Both the position numbers and the translations under genes were made by a program. 64,000 nucleotides of DNA from the NCBI RefSeq assembly GCF_000812465.1, contig NZ_JWMA01000106.1:1-64000 (forward strand), read 5' to 3'. Below, one piece after another: positions 34,832 to 43,429 of the stretch. Under the pieces are notes generated by a model. That model saw only the letters and a list, made by a program, of their open reading frames with translations. It ran no database searches and was not told the origin of the DNA. How positions within the stretch are numbered: the first letter of the stretch is position 1; each line of letters opens with the position of its first letter. This stretch comes from Cupriavidus sp. IDO (GTDB lineage Bacteria > Pseudomonadota > Gammaproteobacteria > Burkholderiales > Burkholderiaceae).

Positions 34832-35815
34832 CTAGCGCAGCGCCGGCGCCATGAATTCCGGACCGACCGGATCGGTCACATGCTGTGCGAGCAAGATATC
34901 GATGTCCTCCTTGTCCTGCGCGCTCAGCTTCCATCCGAACGCGTCGCCGATGCCGCGCAACTGGTCCGAGCGACGCGCGCCCCACAGCGCAATCGTCGGG
35001 CCCTGGTCGAGGATCCAGCGGATCGCCAATGCCAGCACCGACTTGCCGTGGCGCTCGCGGGCAAACGCCGAGAGCGCCTCGACGGCCGCCAGGTACTGCG
35101 CGAAGCGGGGCTGCCGGAATTTCGGGTCCGCATTGCGCAGGTCATCGCCACCGAACGTGGTGGACCCATTCATCCGCCCGGACAGCAGGCCCCGGCACAG
35201 CGCGCCGTAGGCCAGTACGGCAAGCCCTTGCTCGCGCGCGTATGGCAGTACGTCAGCTTCGATCGCGCGCTCGAACAGGTTGTAAGGGGGCTGGACTGCC
35301 GCGAGCCGTGTCGCCACAGAGAACGCGTCCATCTGCCGTGGAGAATAGTTGCTGACGCCGACGGCCAGGACCTTTCCTTCGACGCGAAGTTTCTCCAGCT
35401 CGGCCGCGGTGTCTTCAAAGGGCACCAGCGTGTCCGGCCAGTGCACCTGATACAGGTCAATGTAGTCGGTGCGCAAGCGGCGCAGTGAATCCTCGATTTC
35501 CTGTCGGATGCGCGCCGGTGTGGCGTTGCGCCGCACGCCGCCATCGCTCCATTCGAGCGCGACCTTGGTGGCGATTACCGCTTGCTGGCGCCTGCCAGCC
35601 AGCGCCTTGCCGACCACTTCTTCGGAATGGCCGAAGCCATACACCGGTGCGGTGTCGATCAGATTGATGCCATGGTCAAGCGCGCTGCGGATCGTCGCCA
35701 CGGAGGCGCTGTCATCGGTTCCGCCCCACATCCAGCCGCCTATCGCCCATGTGCCCAGCGCAACGCGCGATACGGCAACCGGGATACCTTCAATTCGTAT
35801 CGTCTCGACATTCAT
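34832..35815 (-). CDS. aldo/keto reductase
   Basis: The 327-residue TIM-barrel oxidoreductase uses NADPH. The catalytic tetrad is visible: Asp and Tyr in LIDTAPVYGFGHSEE, Lys in VIATKVALEW and His in LYQVHWPD. The C-terminal region LRGIGDAFGWKLS matches AKR families 11-13. GGAG is nine bases before the ATG at 35815. It is divergent from a LysR gene, with a perfect palindrome between, and is probably that regulator's target. Confidence 0.88.
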   Translation of the reverse strand: MNVETIRIEGIPVAVSRVALGTWAIGGWMWGGTDDSASVATIRSALDHGINLIDTAPVYGFGHSEEVVGKALAGRRQQAVIATKVALEWSDGGVRRNATPARIRQEIEDSLRRLRTDYIDLYQVHWPDTLVPFEDTAAELEKLRVEGKVLAVGVSNYSPRQMDAFSVATRLAAVQPPYNLFERAIEADVLPYAREQGLAVLAYGALCRGLLSGRMNGSTTFGGDDLRNADPKFRQPRFAQYLAAVEALSAFARERHGKSVLALAIRWILDQGPTIALWGARRSDQLRGIGDAFGWKLSAQDKEDIDILLAQHVTDPVGPEFMAPALR

Positions 35816-35911
35816 GCTCAGTGACTCCAATAGGTGGGTGCCTGCGAGCGTTGGGCTGCACGTTTGGGCTGCAATCGGCCAACGCTCGAAGCGTACAATC
35901 TAGCTCATATA

Positions 35912-35932
35912 TCGTTGAATTGAATTCAACGA
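35912..35932. promoter_or_regulatory. LysR-type operator between the aldo/keto reductase and LysR genes
   Basis: A perfect inverted repeat, TCGTTGAATT-G-AATTCAACGA, has 10-bp arms about one base. It lies 33 bases before the LysR ATG and 97 before the reductase ATG. It contains the T-N11-A core of LysR boxes. Confidence 0.65.
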
Positions 35933-35964
35933 ATCATTGAGACACGCCACGCCACCTGTCTGCC

Positions 35965-36867
35965 ATGCCCGCTTTCACCCGCACCGAGCTTGCCGATCTC
36001 AATGTGTTTGTCACCATCTGCCGCCGCCGCAGTTTCCGGCAAGCGGCTGTCGAACTGGGGGTGTCGACGTCCGCGCTAAGCCACGCCATGCGCAATCTCG
36101 AAGCGCGGCTGGGCGTCAAGCTGCTCAATCGCACCAGCCGCTCGGTGGTGCCGACCGCGGCTGGCAGCGCGCTGGCGGAGCAGCTCGGCAAGGGATTTGA
36201 GACCATCGGCACGGCCATCGATCAGCTCGATCGCTACCGCACTTCGCCGGTCGGCCGCCTGCGTATCAACGTGCCGCGCGACGCGTCCCGCCTGCTGATC
36301 GGTCCGGTCCTGCCCGCATTCACCGACGCGTACCCGGAGATCCAGCTCGACATCACCGTCGACGATCGACTGATCGACATCATTGCGGACGGTTACGACG
36401 CTGGCATCCGCTACGGTGACACGGTCGCAGGCGACATGATTGCCGTGCCGCTGACGCCACCATTGCGCTGGGTGATCGTGGGGTCTCCAGCATATCTGGC
36501 GCGGCACGGACGGCCGGCGAAGCCAGACGACCTGATGCACCACGCGTGCATCCGCATCCGCATCGGCGACAACTCGCTGTATCGGTGGGAGCTCGGCAAC
36601 GGACGCCGCGCACTCGAACTCGACGTCCCTGGCCCGGTCAGCGCCAACGAGACGGATACCGCCGTCGTGGCCGCGCTGAATGGCGTCGGGCTCGCATACT
36701 GTCTCGAGCGCCGCGTGGCCGACGACATTGCCGCCGGCCGGCTTGAAGTGGTCCTGCCGAAATGGGCGGTCGCCGGTCCGCCGATGGTGATGTACTACCC
36801 AAGCCGGCGGCAGACGCTGCCCGGCCTGCGGCAACTGATCGACATGATCCGCGCGGCCAACACCTGA
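35965..36867 (+). CDS. LysR-family transcriptional regulator
   Basis: The 300-residue protein has an N-terminal winged helix (about 8-66, FRQAAVELGVSTSALSHAMR and LEARLGVKLLNRTSRSVVPT). A periplasmic-binding-like effector domain follows, starting GRLRINVPRDASRLLI. It resembles the group that controls divergent oxidoreductases. Divergence from the aldo/keto reductase and the shared palindrome support a direct link. Confidence 0.92.
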   Translation: MPAFTRTELADLNVFVTICRRRSFRQAAVELGVSTSALSHAMRNLEARLGVKLLNRTSRSVVPTAAGSALAEQLGKGFETIGTAIDQLDRYRTSPVGRLRINVPRDASRLLIGPVLPAFTDAYPEIQLDITVDDRLIDIIADGYDAGIRYGDTVAGDMIAVPLTPPLRWVIVGSPAYLARHGRPAKPDDLMHHACIRIRIGDNSLYRWELGNGRRALELDVPGPVSANETDTAVVAALNGVGLAYCLERRVADDIAAGRLEVVLPKWAVAGPPMVMYYPSRRQTLPGLRQLIDMIRAANT

Positions 36868-36925
36868 CCGGCGACGGGCGCAAGTGCGCTCCATGACACG
36901 CTGGATTTTCCTCCTTTACTAATCG

Positions 36926-36937
36926 TCTAGTTCTAGA
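36926..36937. promoter_or_regulatory. palindrome and promoter of the DauR-like gene
   Basis: TCTAG-TT-CTAGA is immediately followed by a TATAAT-like GATAATAT (about 36936-36943), only seven bases before the ATG at 36950. A -35-like TTTACT lies at 36915-36920. The spacing implies a transcript that begins at or next to the start codon. Confidence 0.45.
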
Positions 36938-36949
36938 TAATATATCCAA

Positions 36950-37579
36950 ATGACGAAACGAACCAAGGAGCAGCAAGCGCTGCTCGATCAACTCAAGCAA
37001 GTAGCGCAGGGCCTCGGCGAGACCCTGGCGCCGTTTTGCGAGGTCGTTGTCCACGACCTCCTCGATCCCAGGCACGCCATCCTGGCGATCCATAACAACC
37101 TGTCGGGTCGCCAGCCTGGCGACCCGGCTACGGAACTCGGCCTGGCCCGCATCGCCGATCCGCAATACCAGCAAGTCATCGCCAACTATGCAAACCAGTT
37201 CGCCGATGGCCGCCAGGCCAAGAGCACATCGATCGGCATCAAGGATTCCAGTGGGCAATACATCGCGGCCCTGTGCCTGAACGTCGATCTCTCCCTGTTT
37301 CGTGGCTTGCAGACCATGTTGGGACAGTTCGGCACGGTCGGCGCGGCCGCGGGTGTTACCGAGTCGCTCGATCCGATCGGCGCGGATGGTATCCGGGATC
37401 GCATTGACCAGTTCGCGGCGCGGCTCGCCACCACCCCACGTTCGCTCAAGGCAACGGACCGGCGCGCGCTGATGCGCGAGCTCAAGGAATCGGGTTGCAT
37501 GGAGGTGCGCCGGGCCATGGAGGTCGTGGCGATGCATCTGGGCGTATCGCGAGCAACGGTGTACAGCGATGCCAAGTGA
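36950..37579 (+). CDS. YheO/DauR-like regulator (PAS_6 + HTH_22)
   Basis: The 209-residue regulator has an N-terminal YheO-type PAS domain (about 8-125, FCEVVVHDLLDPRHAILAIHN and SSGQYIAALCLNVD). A C-terminal helix-turn-helix (about 165-209) ends HLGVSRATVYSDAK. The type member DauR represses D-arginine catabolism. There is no Shine-Dalgarno site, and the likely transcription start is at the ATG, so it may be leaderless. Its last 11 bases overlap the cyclodeaminase-like gene. Confidence 0.87.
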   Translation: MTKRTKEQQALLDQLKQVAQGLGETLAPFCEVVVHDLLDPRHAILAIHNNLSGRQPGDPATELGLARIADPQYQQVIANYANQFADGRQAKSTSIGIKDSSGQYIAALCLNVDLSLFRGLQTMLGQFGTVGAAAGVTESLDPIGADGIRDRIDQFAARLATTPRSLKATDRRALMRELKESGCMEVRRAMEVVAMHLGVSRATVYSDAK

Positions 37580-38540
37580 CGCCCGCCTGCTCCTGCTCGA
37601 CAAGGACGAGGTGCAGGCCTTGCTGCTGCCCGACGACGTCCTGGAAGCCGTGCGCGAGGCTTTCGTGCTGCATAGCCAGGGCGAGGGCCGCGTGTTCCCG
37701 GTGGTGCGCGAGCCCCTGGTAACCGGCGGCGTCTTCGGCATCAAGTCGGGGGATGTGCAGGCACAAGGCCTGCTGGGCTTCAAGGCCGCGGGATTCTGGC
37801 CCAACAACCGTCAGCTTGGTGGTGAACCGCACCAGGCCACCATCATGCTGATCGACCCCGCTACCGGGCGGCCCGTCTGCCTCCTGGACGGCAACGCGGT
37901 CACGACCATGCGCACCGGCGCCGCGGGTGGCCTGGGGCTGCAGCAGCTTGCACGGGCGGACAGTACCCGCTTGTGCGTGTTCGGCACCGGTGTCCAGGCT
38001 CGCGTGCAGCTCAGCTTCGCGCTGCGGTTGTTGCCAGCACTTGGCGAGGTCCGCTATGCCACGGTGGACGGCAAGCGTGACGCTGCTTTCGAGGCGCAGT
38101 TCGCGCACCGTTGCGACATCTCGCCAGCTCGCGACCGCAATGCTGCAGTGTCCGAGAGCGACATCGTGATCACCGCAACGCCAGGAGCGGGCGCCTTGTT
38201 CGAAACGCAGGCGGTACAGCCAGGTACACACCTGAATTGTGTCGGCGCCGACACCAAGGGCAAGCGCGAGCTGCCCGAGGGCCTGCTGCAGCGAGTGCGC
38301 CTGTTCGTCGACGACCAGGTACAGGCACGCCAGATCGGTGAAACCCAATGGGCCTCCGATACGCCATGCATTGAACTGGGCGACCTGCTGACGGGCAAGG
38401 CGCGTGCGGACCGGCAACCGACCGACATCACGGTATTCGACATGACCGGTCTCGCCCTGCAGGACCTGACCGTCGCCCGCCTGCTCCACCAGAGGGCTGG
38501 CACGACCGGCGTGGGCTCCAGCATCCCGTGGTCGTGGTAA
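37569..38540 (+). CDS. ornithine cyclodeaminase / mu-crystallin family protein
   Basis: The 323-residue protein has a substrate domain and a Rossmann domain (VFGTGVQARVQL, about 138-149). LDGNAVTTMRTGAAGGLG is the family signature, with the catalytic Arg and Asp regions. The family includes ornithine cyclodeaminase, alanine dehydrogenase and imine reductases (pyrroline- or piperideine-2-carboxylate). Coupling to a DauR-like regulator favours a role in D-amino-acid or cyclic imino-acid catabolism. No single reaction can be fixed. Confidence 0.87.
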   Translation: MPSDARLLLLDKDEVQALLLPDDVLEAVREAFVLHSQGEGRVFPVVREPLVTGGVFGIKSGDVQAQGLLGFKAAGFWPNNRQLGGEPHQATIMLIDPATGRPVCLLDGNAVTTMRTGAAGGLGLQQLARADSTRLCVFGTGVQARVQLSFALRLLPALGEVRYATVDGKRDAAFEAQFAHRCDISPARDRNAAVSESDIVITATPGAGALFETQAVQPGTHLNCVGADTKGKRELPEGLLQRVRLFVDDQVQARQIGETQWASDTPCIELGDLLTGKARADRQPTDITVFDMTGLALQDLTVARLLHQRAGTTGVGSSIPWSW

Positions 38541-38710
38541 ACGCTTTATTAACGCTTTAATCGATGTTTGCATTATGTAGGAGCCGCTTACTTTTCACGA
38601 TGTCACCGTAGCCGCTGCGCGGCTTCGGCGCCTTGCCCGCGGCACGCCAGTGATGCGCTACCGGACGGTCAAGGACCTCAATTCCTTCCCATTTGTCCGG
38701 AGTTGGTTTC

Positions 38711-39694
38711 ATGCGCCTCATCCCTGCCCTCACAGCGCTCGCATTAAGTGCTGCCTGTAGCTTCACTTCCGCCGCCCGGGCGGCCGACAACCCGTGGCCC
38801 CAAAAGCCGGTTACCGTCATCGTCGCCTCCGCCGCCGGCGGATCGGCCGACGTGCTGACCCGCGTTGTGCTGACCCACCTGGCAAGAGAAACCAACGCCA
38901 ACTTTGTCGTCGACAACCGCCCGGGCGCCGCCGGCAACATCGGCATGGCGCAGGTCAAGCGCGCTGCGCCGGACGGGTACACGCTGGGCTATGGCAACAT
39001 CAACACCCTCGCCATCAATCCGGCCCTGTTCACCAAGCTTCCCTATGATGTGCGGCAGGATTTCGTGCCCGTGGGCCGCATGTTCTCCATCTATAACCTG
39101 CTGCTGGTCCGTGCAGACTCCCCGATCAAGAACGTGGCCGAGCTGCTTGCACAGGCCAGAAAATCTCCGGGCAAGCTTTCCTACGCCGCTGCGGGCACCG
39201 GCAGCAGCGGTCATATGGGCGGCGAACTGCTCAAGAAGATGGCCGGCATCGACGTGTTGTTCATTCCGTACAACGGAGACCCGGCATCCCTGACCGATCT
39301 CGCCGGTGGCCGGCTCGACTACACCATTACCAATGCATCGGTGGCATGGCCACTGGTCAAGAGCGGGAAGCTGCGCGCGCTGGCAATCACCAGCCGCGAG
39401 CGCGTCGCGCTGTATCCGAACGTGCCGACGCTCAATGAGTCGGGCCTGAAGGGCTATGAAAACGTATCGTGGGGTGGTCTGGTGTTTCCCAAGGGCACGC
39501 CGCAGCCGATCGTCGACAAGCTCAGCACGGCCCTGGAAAAGGTGCTGAAGACCGATAGCCTGCGCCAGGACCTGGCCAATGCCAACGCCGTCGCCGCCAC
39601 CGGCAACCGCGCGGAATTCCTCCAGTTCATCGCCAGCGAGCAGAAGAAATGGGCCGACCTGATCGAAACCGCGAAGATCCCGAAGCAGAACTGA
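38711..39694 (+). CDS. tripartite tricarboxylate transporter receptor (TctC/Bug family)
   Basis: The 327-residue periplasmic binding protein has a signal peptide (1-28, cleaved near ARA-AD). The TctC motifs are WPQKPVTVIVASAAGGSADV, DNRPGAAGNIGMAQVKRA, LSYAAAGTGSSGHM and GGLVFPKGTPQPIVDKL. It binds a carboxylated ligand. No tctA or tctB membrane genes are nearby, as is common for the expanded Bug family of beta-proteobacteria. CGGAG precedes the ATG at 38711. It lies 14 bases before the M81 gene. Confidence 0.9.
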   Translation: MRLIPALTALALSAACSFTSAARAADNPWPQKPVTVIVASAAGGSADVLTRVVLTHLARETNANFVVDNRPGAAGNIGMAQVKRAAPDGYTLGYGNINTLAINPALFTKLPYDVRQDFVPVGRMFSIYNLLLVRADSPIKNVAELLAQARKSPGKLSYAAAGTGSSGHMGGELLKKMAGIDVLFIPYNGDPASLTDLAGGRLDYTITNASVAWPLVKSGKLRALAITSRERVALYPNVPTLNESGLKGYENVSWGGLVFPKGTPQPIVDKLSTALEKVLKTDSLRQDLANANAVAATGNRAEFLQFIASEQKKWADLIETAKIPKQN

Positions 39695-39708
39695 GCTTTC
39701 CCTCGACC

Positions 39709-41265
39709 ATGTCAAATCCCCGCATCGCGATTCTCGGTTTTGCCATTGAATCGAACCGTTTTGCTCCAGTGTCCACGCGCGCCGACTTCGTGTCGCGGGC
39801 TTATCTTGCCGGCAATGCGCTGCTGTCGGATGCCCGCGCCCCCGCCCCCGCCATGACGCCGGAGATCCCTGCCTTTGTCCGTCGCATGGATGCCGGCGGC
39901 AAGTGGACGCCCGTCCCGATCCTGTTCGCCAATGCAGAGTCGGGCGGCCCGGTCGACCACGCCTTCTTCATGGAGACGCTCGCCACCTTTGAACGGGAAC
40001 TACGGGCCGCGCTGCCGCTCGATGCCGTCTATATCTGCGAGCACGGTGCCGCCATCACCACCGAAGAGGACGATCCCGACGGCCTGGTCTTCGAAATGGT
40101 GAGAGCCATCGTCGGACCGTCGGTGCCGATCGTCGCCACTGTCGACCTGCACGCGAACGTGTCCGATCGCATGGTCGACGCAGTGGATACGCTGATTTCC
40201 TATCGCCGCAATCCGCATACCGACATGGCTGAACGCGGTACCGATGCGGCTGACATACTGGTCGAGCTGATGCAAGGCGTGCGGTTTTGCGTCGCGCATG
40301 TGCGCATGCCGGTTTGTGCGCCCCCGACGCAGCTATTGACCGCGCCCGGAACCGGACCATACGCCGACATGATCGCGCAAGCGGAGGCACTGGTCGACCC
40401 GCGCATCGTCAATATTTCGGTGGTAGGTGGCTTTGCCTTCGGCGACACCCCGAAGAATGGCATGACGGTCATCGTCACGACCCGCGGTGATGCGGACTTC
40501 GCCAGGCAGACCGCCCGCGATCTGGTAATGCCGGCGTGGACCGGCCGCGCAGCGTTCACGCCTAAGTTGACATCGCTTGACGAGGCGGTCGCGCTGGCCA
40601 AGGCCACTGGCGATGACCACGCGCTGCCGCCCGTATTGCTGGCCGATGTCGCAGATAACCCCGGCGGCGGCGGGCGCGGCAATACCCCTTTCCTGCTGCA
40701 GGCGTTGTTGCGCGCCGGCGTGCGCGATGCCGTGCTCGGTGTGGTCACCGATCCTGAGCTCAGCGCGCAGGCCCATGCCCTCGGCGCGGGCGCCGAGTTT
40801 ACCGCCCACTTCAATCGCGGCGAGCGCACCGCATACTCCGATGCCTTCAGCGCACCCGCCACGGTACTGCGGTTGCACGCGGGCCAGGGCGTGGGGCGAC
40901 GCGGGCAGTTGGCCGGGTGCAGCTATAACCTTGGCCCGTCGGCTCTGCTGCGGGTGGGAGGCGTGAAGGTGGTGGTGATCACCAATCGCCATCAATGCCA
41001 CGAGCCCGCTTTCCTGGAGATGTTTGGCATCGATATCGCCGCTGCCCGCACGGTGGTGGTGAAATCGCGCGGCCATTTCCGCGCGGCGTTCGATGAGTTC
41101 TTTGACCCCGGGCAGATTTTCAGTGTCGATGCCCCGGGGCTGACGTCGCCGGTATTGTCCCGCTTCGACTTCAAACGCCTGCCCCGCCCGGTGGTCCCGC
41201 TCGATGCCATGACCGGCTGGACGCCGCACATCCGGCTGCTGCGCAAGCACAGCGCGCTCCAGTGA
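39709..41265 (+). CDS. M81-family metallohydrolase (MlrC-like)
   Basis: The 518-residue protein has an N-terminal MlrC domain (FAIESNRFAP, ICEHGAAITTEEDDPDG, ATVDLHANVSDRM with probable metal ligands, RRNPHTDMAERG). A C-terminal MlrC domain follows (LADVADNPGGGGRGNTPFLL). The founding member, MlrC, cuts linear microcystin peptides, but most relatives act on unknown small amides or peptides. It is tightly linked to tctC upstream and the fold-III enzyme downstream. Confidence 0.9.
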   Translation: MSNPRIAILGFAIESNRFAPVSTRADFVSRAYLAGNALLSDARAPAPAMTPEIPAFVRRMDAGGKWTPVPILFANAESGGPVDHAFFMETLATFERELRAALPLDAVYICEHGAAITTEEDDPDGLVFEMVRAIVGPSVPIVATVDLHANVSDRMVDAVDTLISYRRNPHTDMAERGTDAADILVELMQGVRFCVAHVRMPVCAPPTQLLTAPGTGPYADMIAQAEALVDPRIVNISVVGGFAFGDTPKNGMTVIVTTRGDADFARQTARDLVMPAWTGRAAFTPKLTSLDEAVALAKATGDDHALPPVLLADVADNPGGGGRGNTPFLLQALLRAGVRDAVLGVVTDPELSAQAHALGAGAEFTAHFNRGERTAYSDAFSAPATVLRLHAGQGVGRRGQLAGCSYNLGPSALLRVGGVKVVVITNRHQCHEPAFLEMFGIDIAAARTVVVKSRGHFRAAFDEFFDPGQIFSVDAPGLTSPVLSRFDFKRLPRPVVPLDAMTGWTPHIRLLRKHSALQ

Positions 41266-41288
41266 ACCCATTGCCGATCCCCCCTGAC

Positions 41289-42425
41289 ATGACCACCTCC
41301 CTCGACTCCCTCGATACCCCGGCGGCCGTCATCGACCTCGCACGCATGCAACACAACATCGACCGCATGCAGCAGCGCATGAACGCGTTGGGCGTGCGCT
41401 TCCGCCCGCACGTCAAGACTTCCAAATGTACGCCAGTCGTGCGCGCCCAGCTTGCTGCCGGCGCGCAAGGCATCACGGTGTCCACGCTGAAGGAAGCCGA
41501 ATACTTCTTTGCTGAAGGCATCACCGACATCGTCTATGCGGTTGGCATGGCGGCGCATCGGCTGCCGCTGGCGCTGGCGCTGCGCCAGCGCGGGTGCGAC
41601 CTGAAAGTGCTGACCGACAGCGTCGCTTCGGCGCAGACGATTGCGGCGTTCGGCCGCGCCAACGGCGAGGTGTTCGATGTGCTGATCGAAGTCGACACGG
41701 ACGGGCACCGCTCAGGGATCCGGCCCGACGATCCCGCGCTGCTGGAGGTGGGCCGTGCGCTGCACGACGGCGGCATGCGCCTTGCGGGCGTGCTGACCCA
41801 CGCCGGTTCGAGCTACGAACTGAACACGCCCGAGGCACTGACCGCACTCGCCGAGCAGGAACGCGCCGGGTGCGTCGGCGCCGCCGAGCGTCTGCGCGCC
41901 GCGGGCCTGCCTTGCCCGGTGGTCAGCATTGGCTCCACGCCAACAGCGCTTGCCGCTGCGCAGCTCGATGGTGTCACCGAAGTACGCGCCGGCGTCTATG
42001 TGCTCTTCGACTTGGTGATGCATAACGTCGGCGTCTGCACCACCGACGACATCGCGCTGAGCGTGCTGACCACGGTGATCGGCCATCAGGCTGACAAGGG
42101 CTGGGCGATCGTGGACGCAGGCTGGATGGCGATGAGCCGCGATCGCGGCACCCAGAAGCAGCAGCGGGACTATGGCTACGGGCAGGTCTGCACCATCGAC
42201 GGCACGGTGCTCCCCGGGTATGTGCTGAGCCAGGCCAACCAGGAGCACGGGATCGTGTCATGCGAGTCCGCGCCGGACCTGGACATTGTCGAGCGCTTCC
42301 CTCTGGGCACGCGGCTGCGCATCCTTCCGAACCATGCCTGTGCCACGGGTGCGCAGTTTCCCGAGTATCAGGCCCTTTCCGGTGACGGCCAGCTGGCCGG
42401 CTGGGCGCGCTTCCATGGCTGGTGA
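41289..42425 (+). CDS. D-threonine aldolase / D-serine dehydratase family enzyme (fold-III PLP)
   Basis: The 378-residue alanine-racemase-fold enzyme has PLP lysine K43 in RFRPHVKTSK. The C-terminal metal pair is His349 and Cys351 in LPNHACATG. It should deaminate or cleave a D-beta-hydroxy amino acid. His-x-Cys is the arrangement of D-serine dehydratases such as the chicken enzyme, while D-threonine aldolases usually have His-x-Asp. The start is uncertain: a GTG at 41262 overlaps the M81 stop and would add nine residues. It sits between M81 and RpiR genes. Confidence 0.87.
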   Translation: MTTSLDSLDTPAAVIDLARMQHNIDRMQQRMNALGVRFRPHVKTSKCTPVVRAQLAAGAQGITVSTLKEAEYFFAEGITDIVYAVGMAAHRLPLALALRQRGCDLKVLTDSVASAQTIAAFGRANGEVFDVLIEVDTDGHRSGIRPDDPALLEVGRALHDGGMRLAGVLTHAGSSYELNTPEALTALAEQERAGCVGAAERLRAAGLPCPVVSIGSTPTALAAAQLDGVTEVRAGVYVLFDLVMHNVGVCTTDDIALSVLTTVIGHQADKGWAIVDAGWMAMSRDRGTQKQQRDYGYGQVCTIDGTVLPGYVLSQANQEHGIVSCESAPDLDIVERFPLGTRLRILPNHACATGAQFPEYQALSGDGQLAGWARFHGW

Positions 42426-42526
42426 GGCGAGCCAGTACTCCCGCGTGGGTCTGCCGGAAGCATGCGGCGCTCTTCTACAATGGCGAGCATCGGTCCGCAG
42501 CTACGGACGTCCATTGAAGAAGCTCC

Positions 42527-43429
42527 ATGCCAGCAGACAAGAAGAAAGCCCCCAGGAAGCCCGCCGCCGGCACGCCGCAGAATGCGCTGAGCGCCATCGT
42601 GACGCGCATCGCCAGCATCCGCGACACGCTGGGGGCCACCGGCCAGCGTATTGTGGACTTCATCGCCAGCCATCCCGCGGAGGTGGTCCATATGTCGGTC
42701 AGTGAAGTGGCCGATCGCACCGGCGCCAGCGAGGGCAGCGTGGTGGGCGTATGCAAGACGCTCGGCGCGACAGGCTTTCAGCAACTGAAGATCGCGCTCG
42801 CGCAGGAGATCGTGCGGCCGGTACAGCTGATCCACGAAGACCTGGAGCCCAGCGACAACGCGGCCACGGTGGTGCGCAAGATTTTCCAGAGCAACGTGCA
42901 GACCCTGCACGAGACGCAGTCGGCGCTCGATGTCGGCGCGCTCGAGCGTGCGGTGCGCATCCTGAAGAAGGCAAAGCGCATCGAGATCTACGGCATCGGC
43001 AGCGCAGCCCCCATCGCGGAGGATGCGCACTACCGAATGCTCCGGATCGGCCTCAACGCGAAAGCCGTGGTCGATTCGCATGTGCAGGTCATCAGCGCAT
43101 CGCTGACCGGACCGGATGTCGCGGTATTGACGATTTCCCATTCCGGCAGCACGCATGAGACCGTAACGGCGACGCGGCTGGCCAAGGAAGCCGGCGCGCA
43201 CACCATCTGCATCACCAACTTTGGCAAATCGCCGATCCAGGCCTTCTCCGACGTGCTGCTGCTGACCATGGCGCGCGAAACGCAGTTCCGCACGGAAGCC
43301 ATGACCAGCCGCCTGGCGCAGCTGGCGATCATCGATGTGTTGATCGCCTGCCTGTCCCTGACCGACTACGAGCACGCGGTCAAGACGATTCGCCACACCT
43401 TCGAGATACTGTCGCTCAAGCGCTATTGA
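42527..43429 (+). CDS. MurR/RpiR-family transcriptional regulator
   Basis: The 300-residue protein has an N-terminal HTH_6 domain (about 30-105, MSVSEVADRTGASEGSVVGV and CKTLGATGFQQLKIAL). A C-terminal SIS domain (about 135-270) has IYGIGSAAPIAEDAHYR and ISHSGSTHETVTATRLAKEAG. SIS domains sense phosphosugars, but many RpiR proteins in beta-proteobacteria control amino-acid clusters. It ends the 36.9-43.4 kb catabolic cluster and overlaps the convergent HAD gene by 14 bases. Confidence 0.9.
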   Translation: MPADKKKAPRKPAAGTPQNALSAIVTRIASIRDTLGATGQRIVDFIASHPAEVVHMSVSEVADRTGASEGSVVGVCKTLGATGFQQLKIALAQEIVRPVQLIHEDLEPSDNAATVVRKIFQSNVQTLHETQSALDVGALERAVRILKKAKRIEIYGIGSAAPIAEDAHYRMLRIGLNAKAVVDSHVQVISASLTGPDVAVLTISHSGSTHETVTATRLAKEAGAHTICITNFGKSPIQAFSDVLLLTMARETQFRTEAMTSRLAQLAIIDVLIACLSLTDYEHAVKTIRHTFEILSLKRY

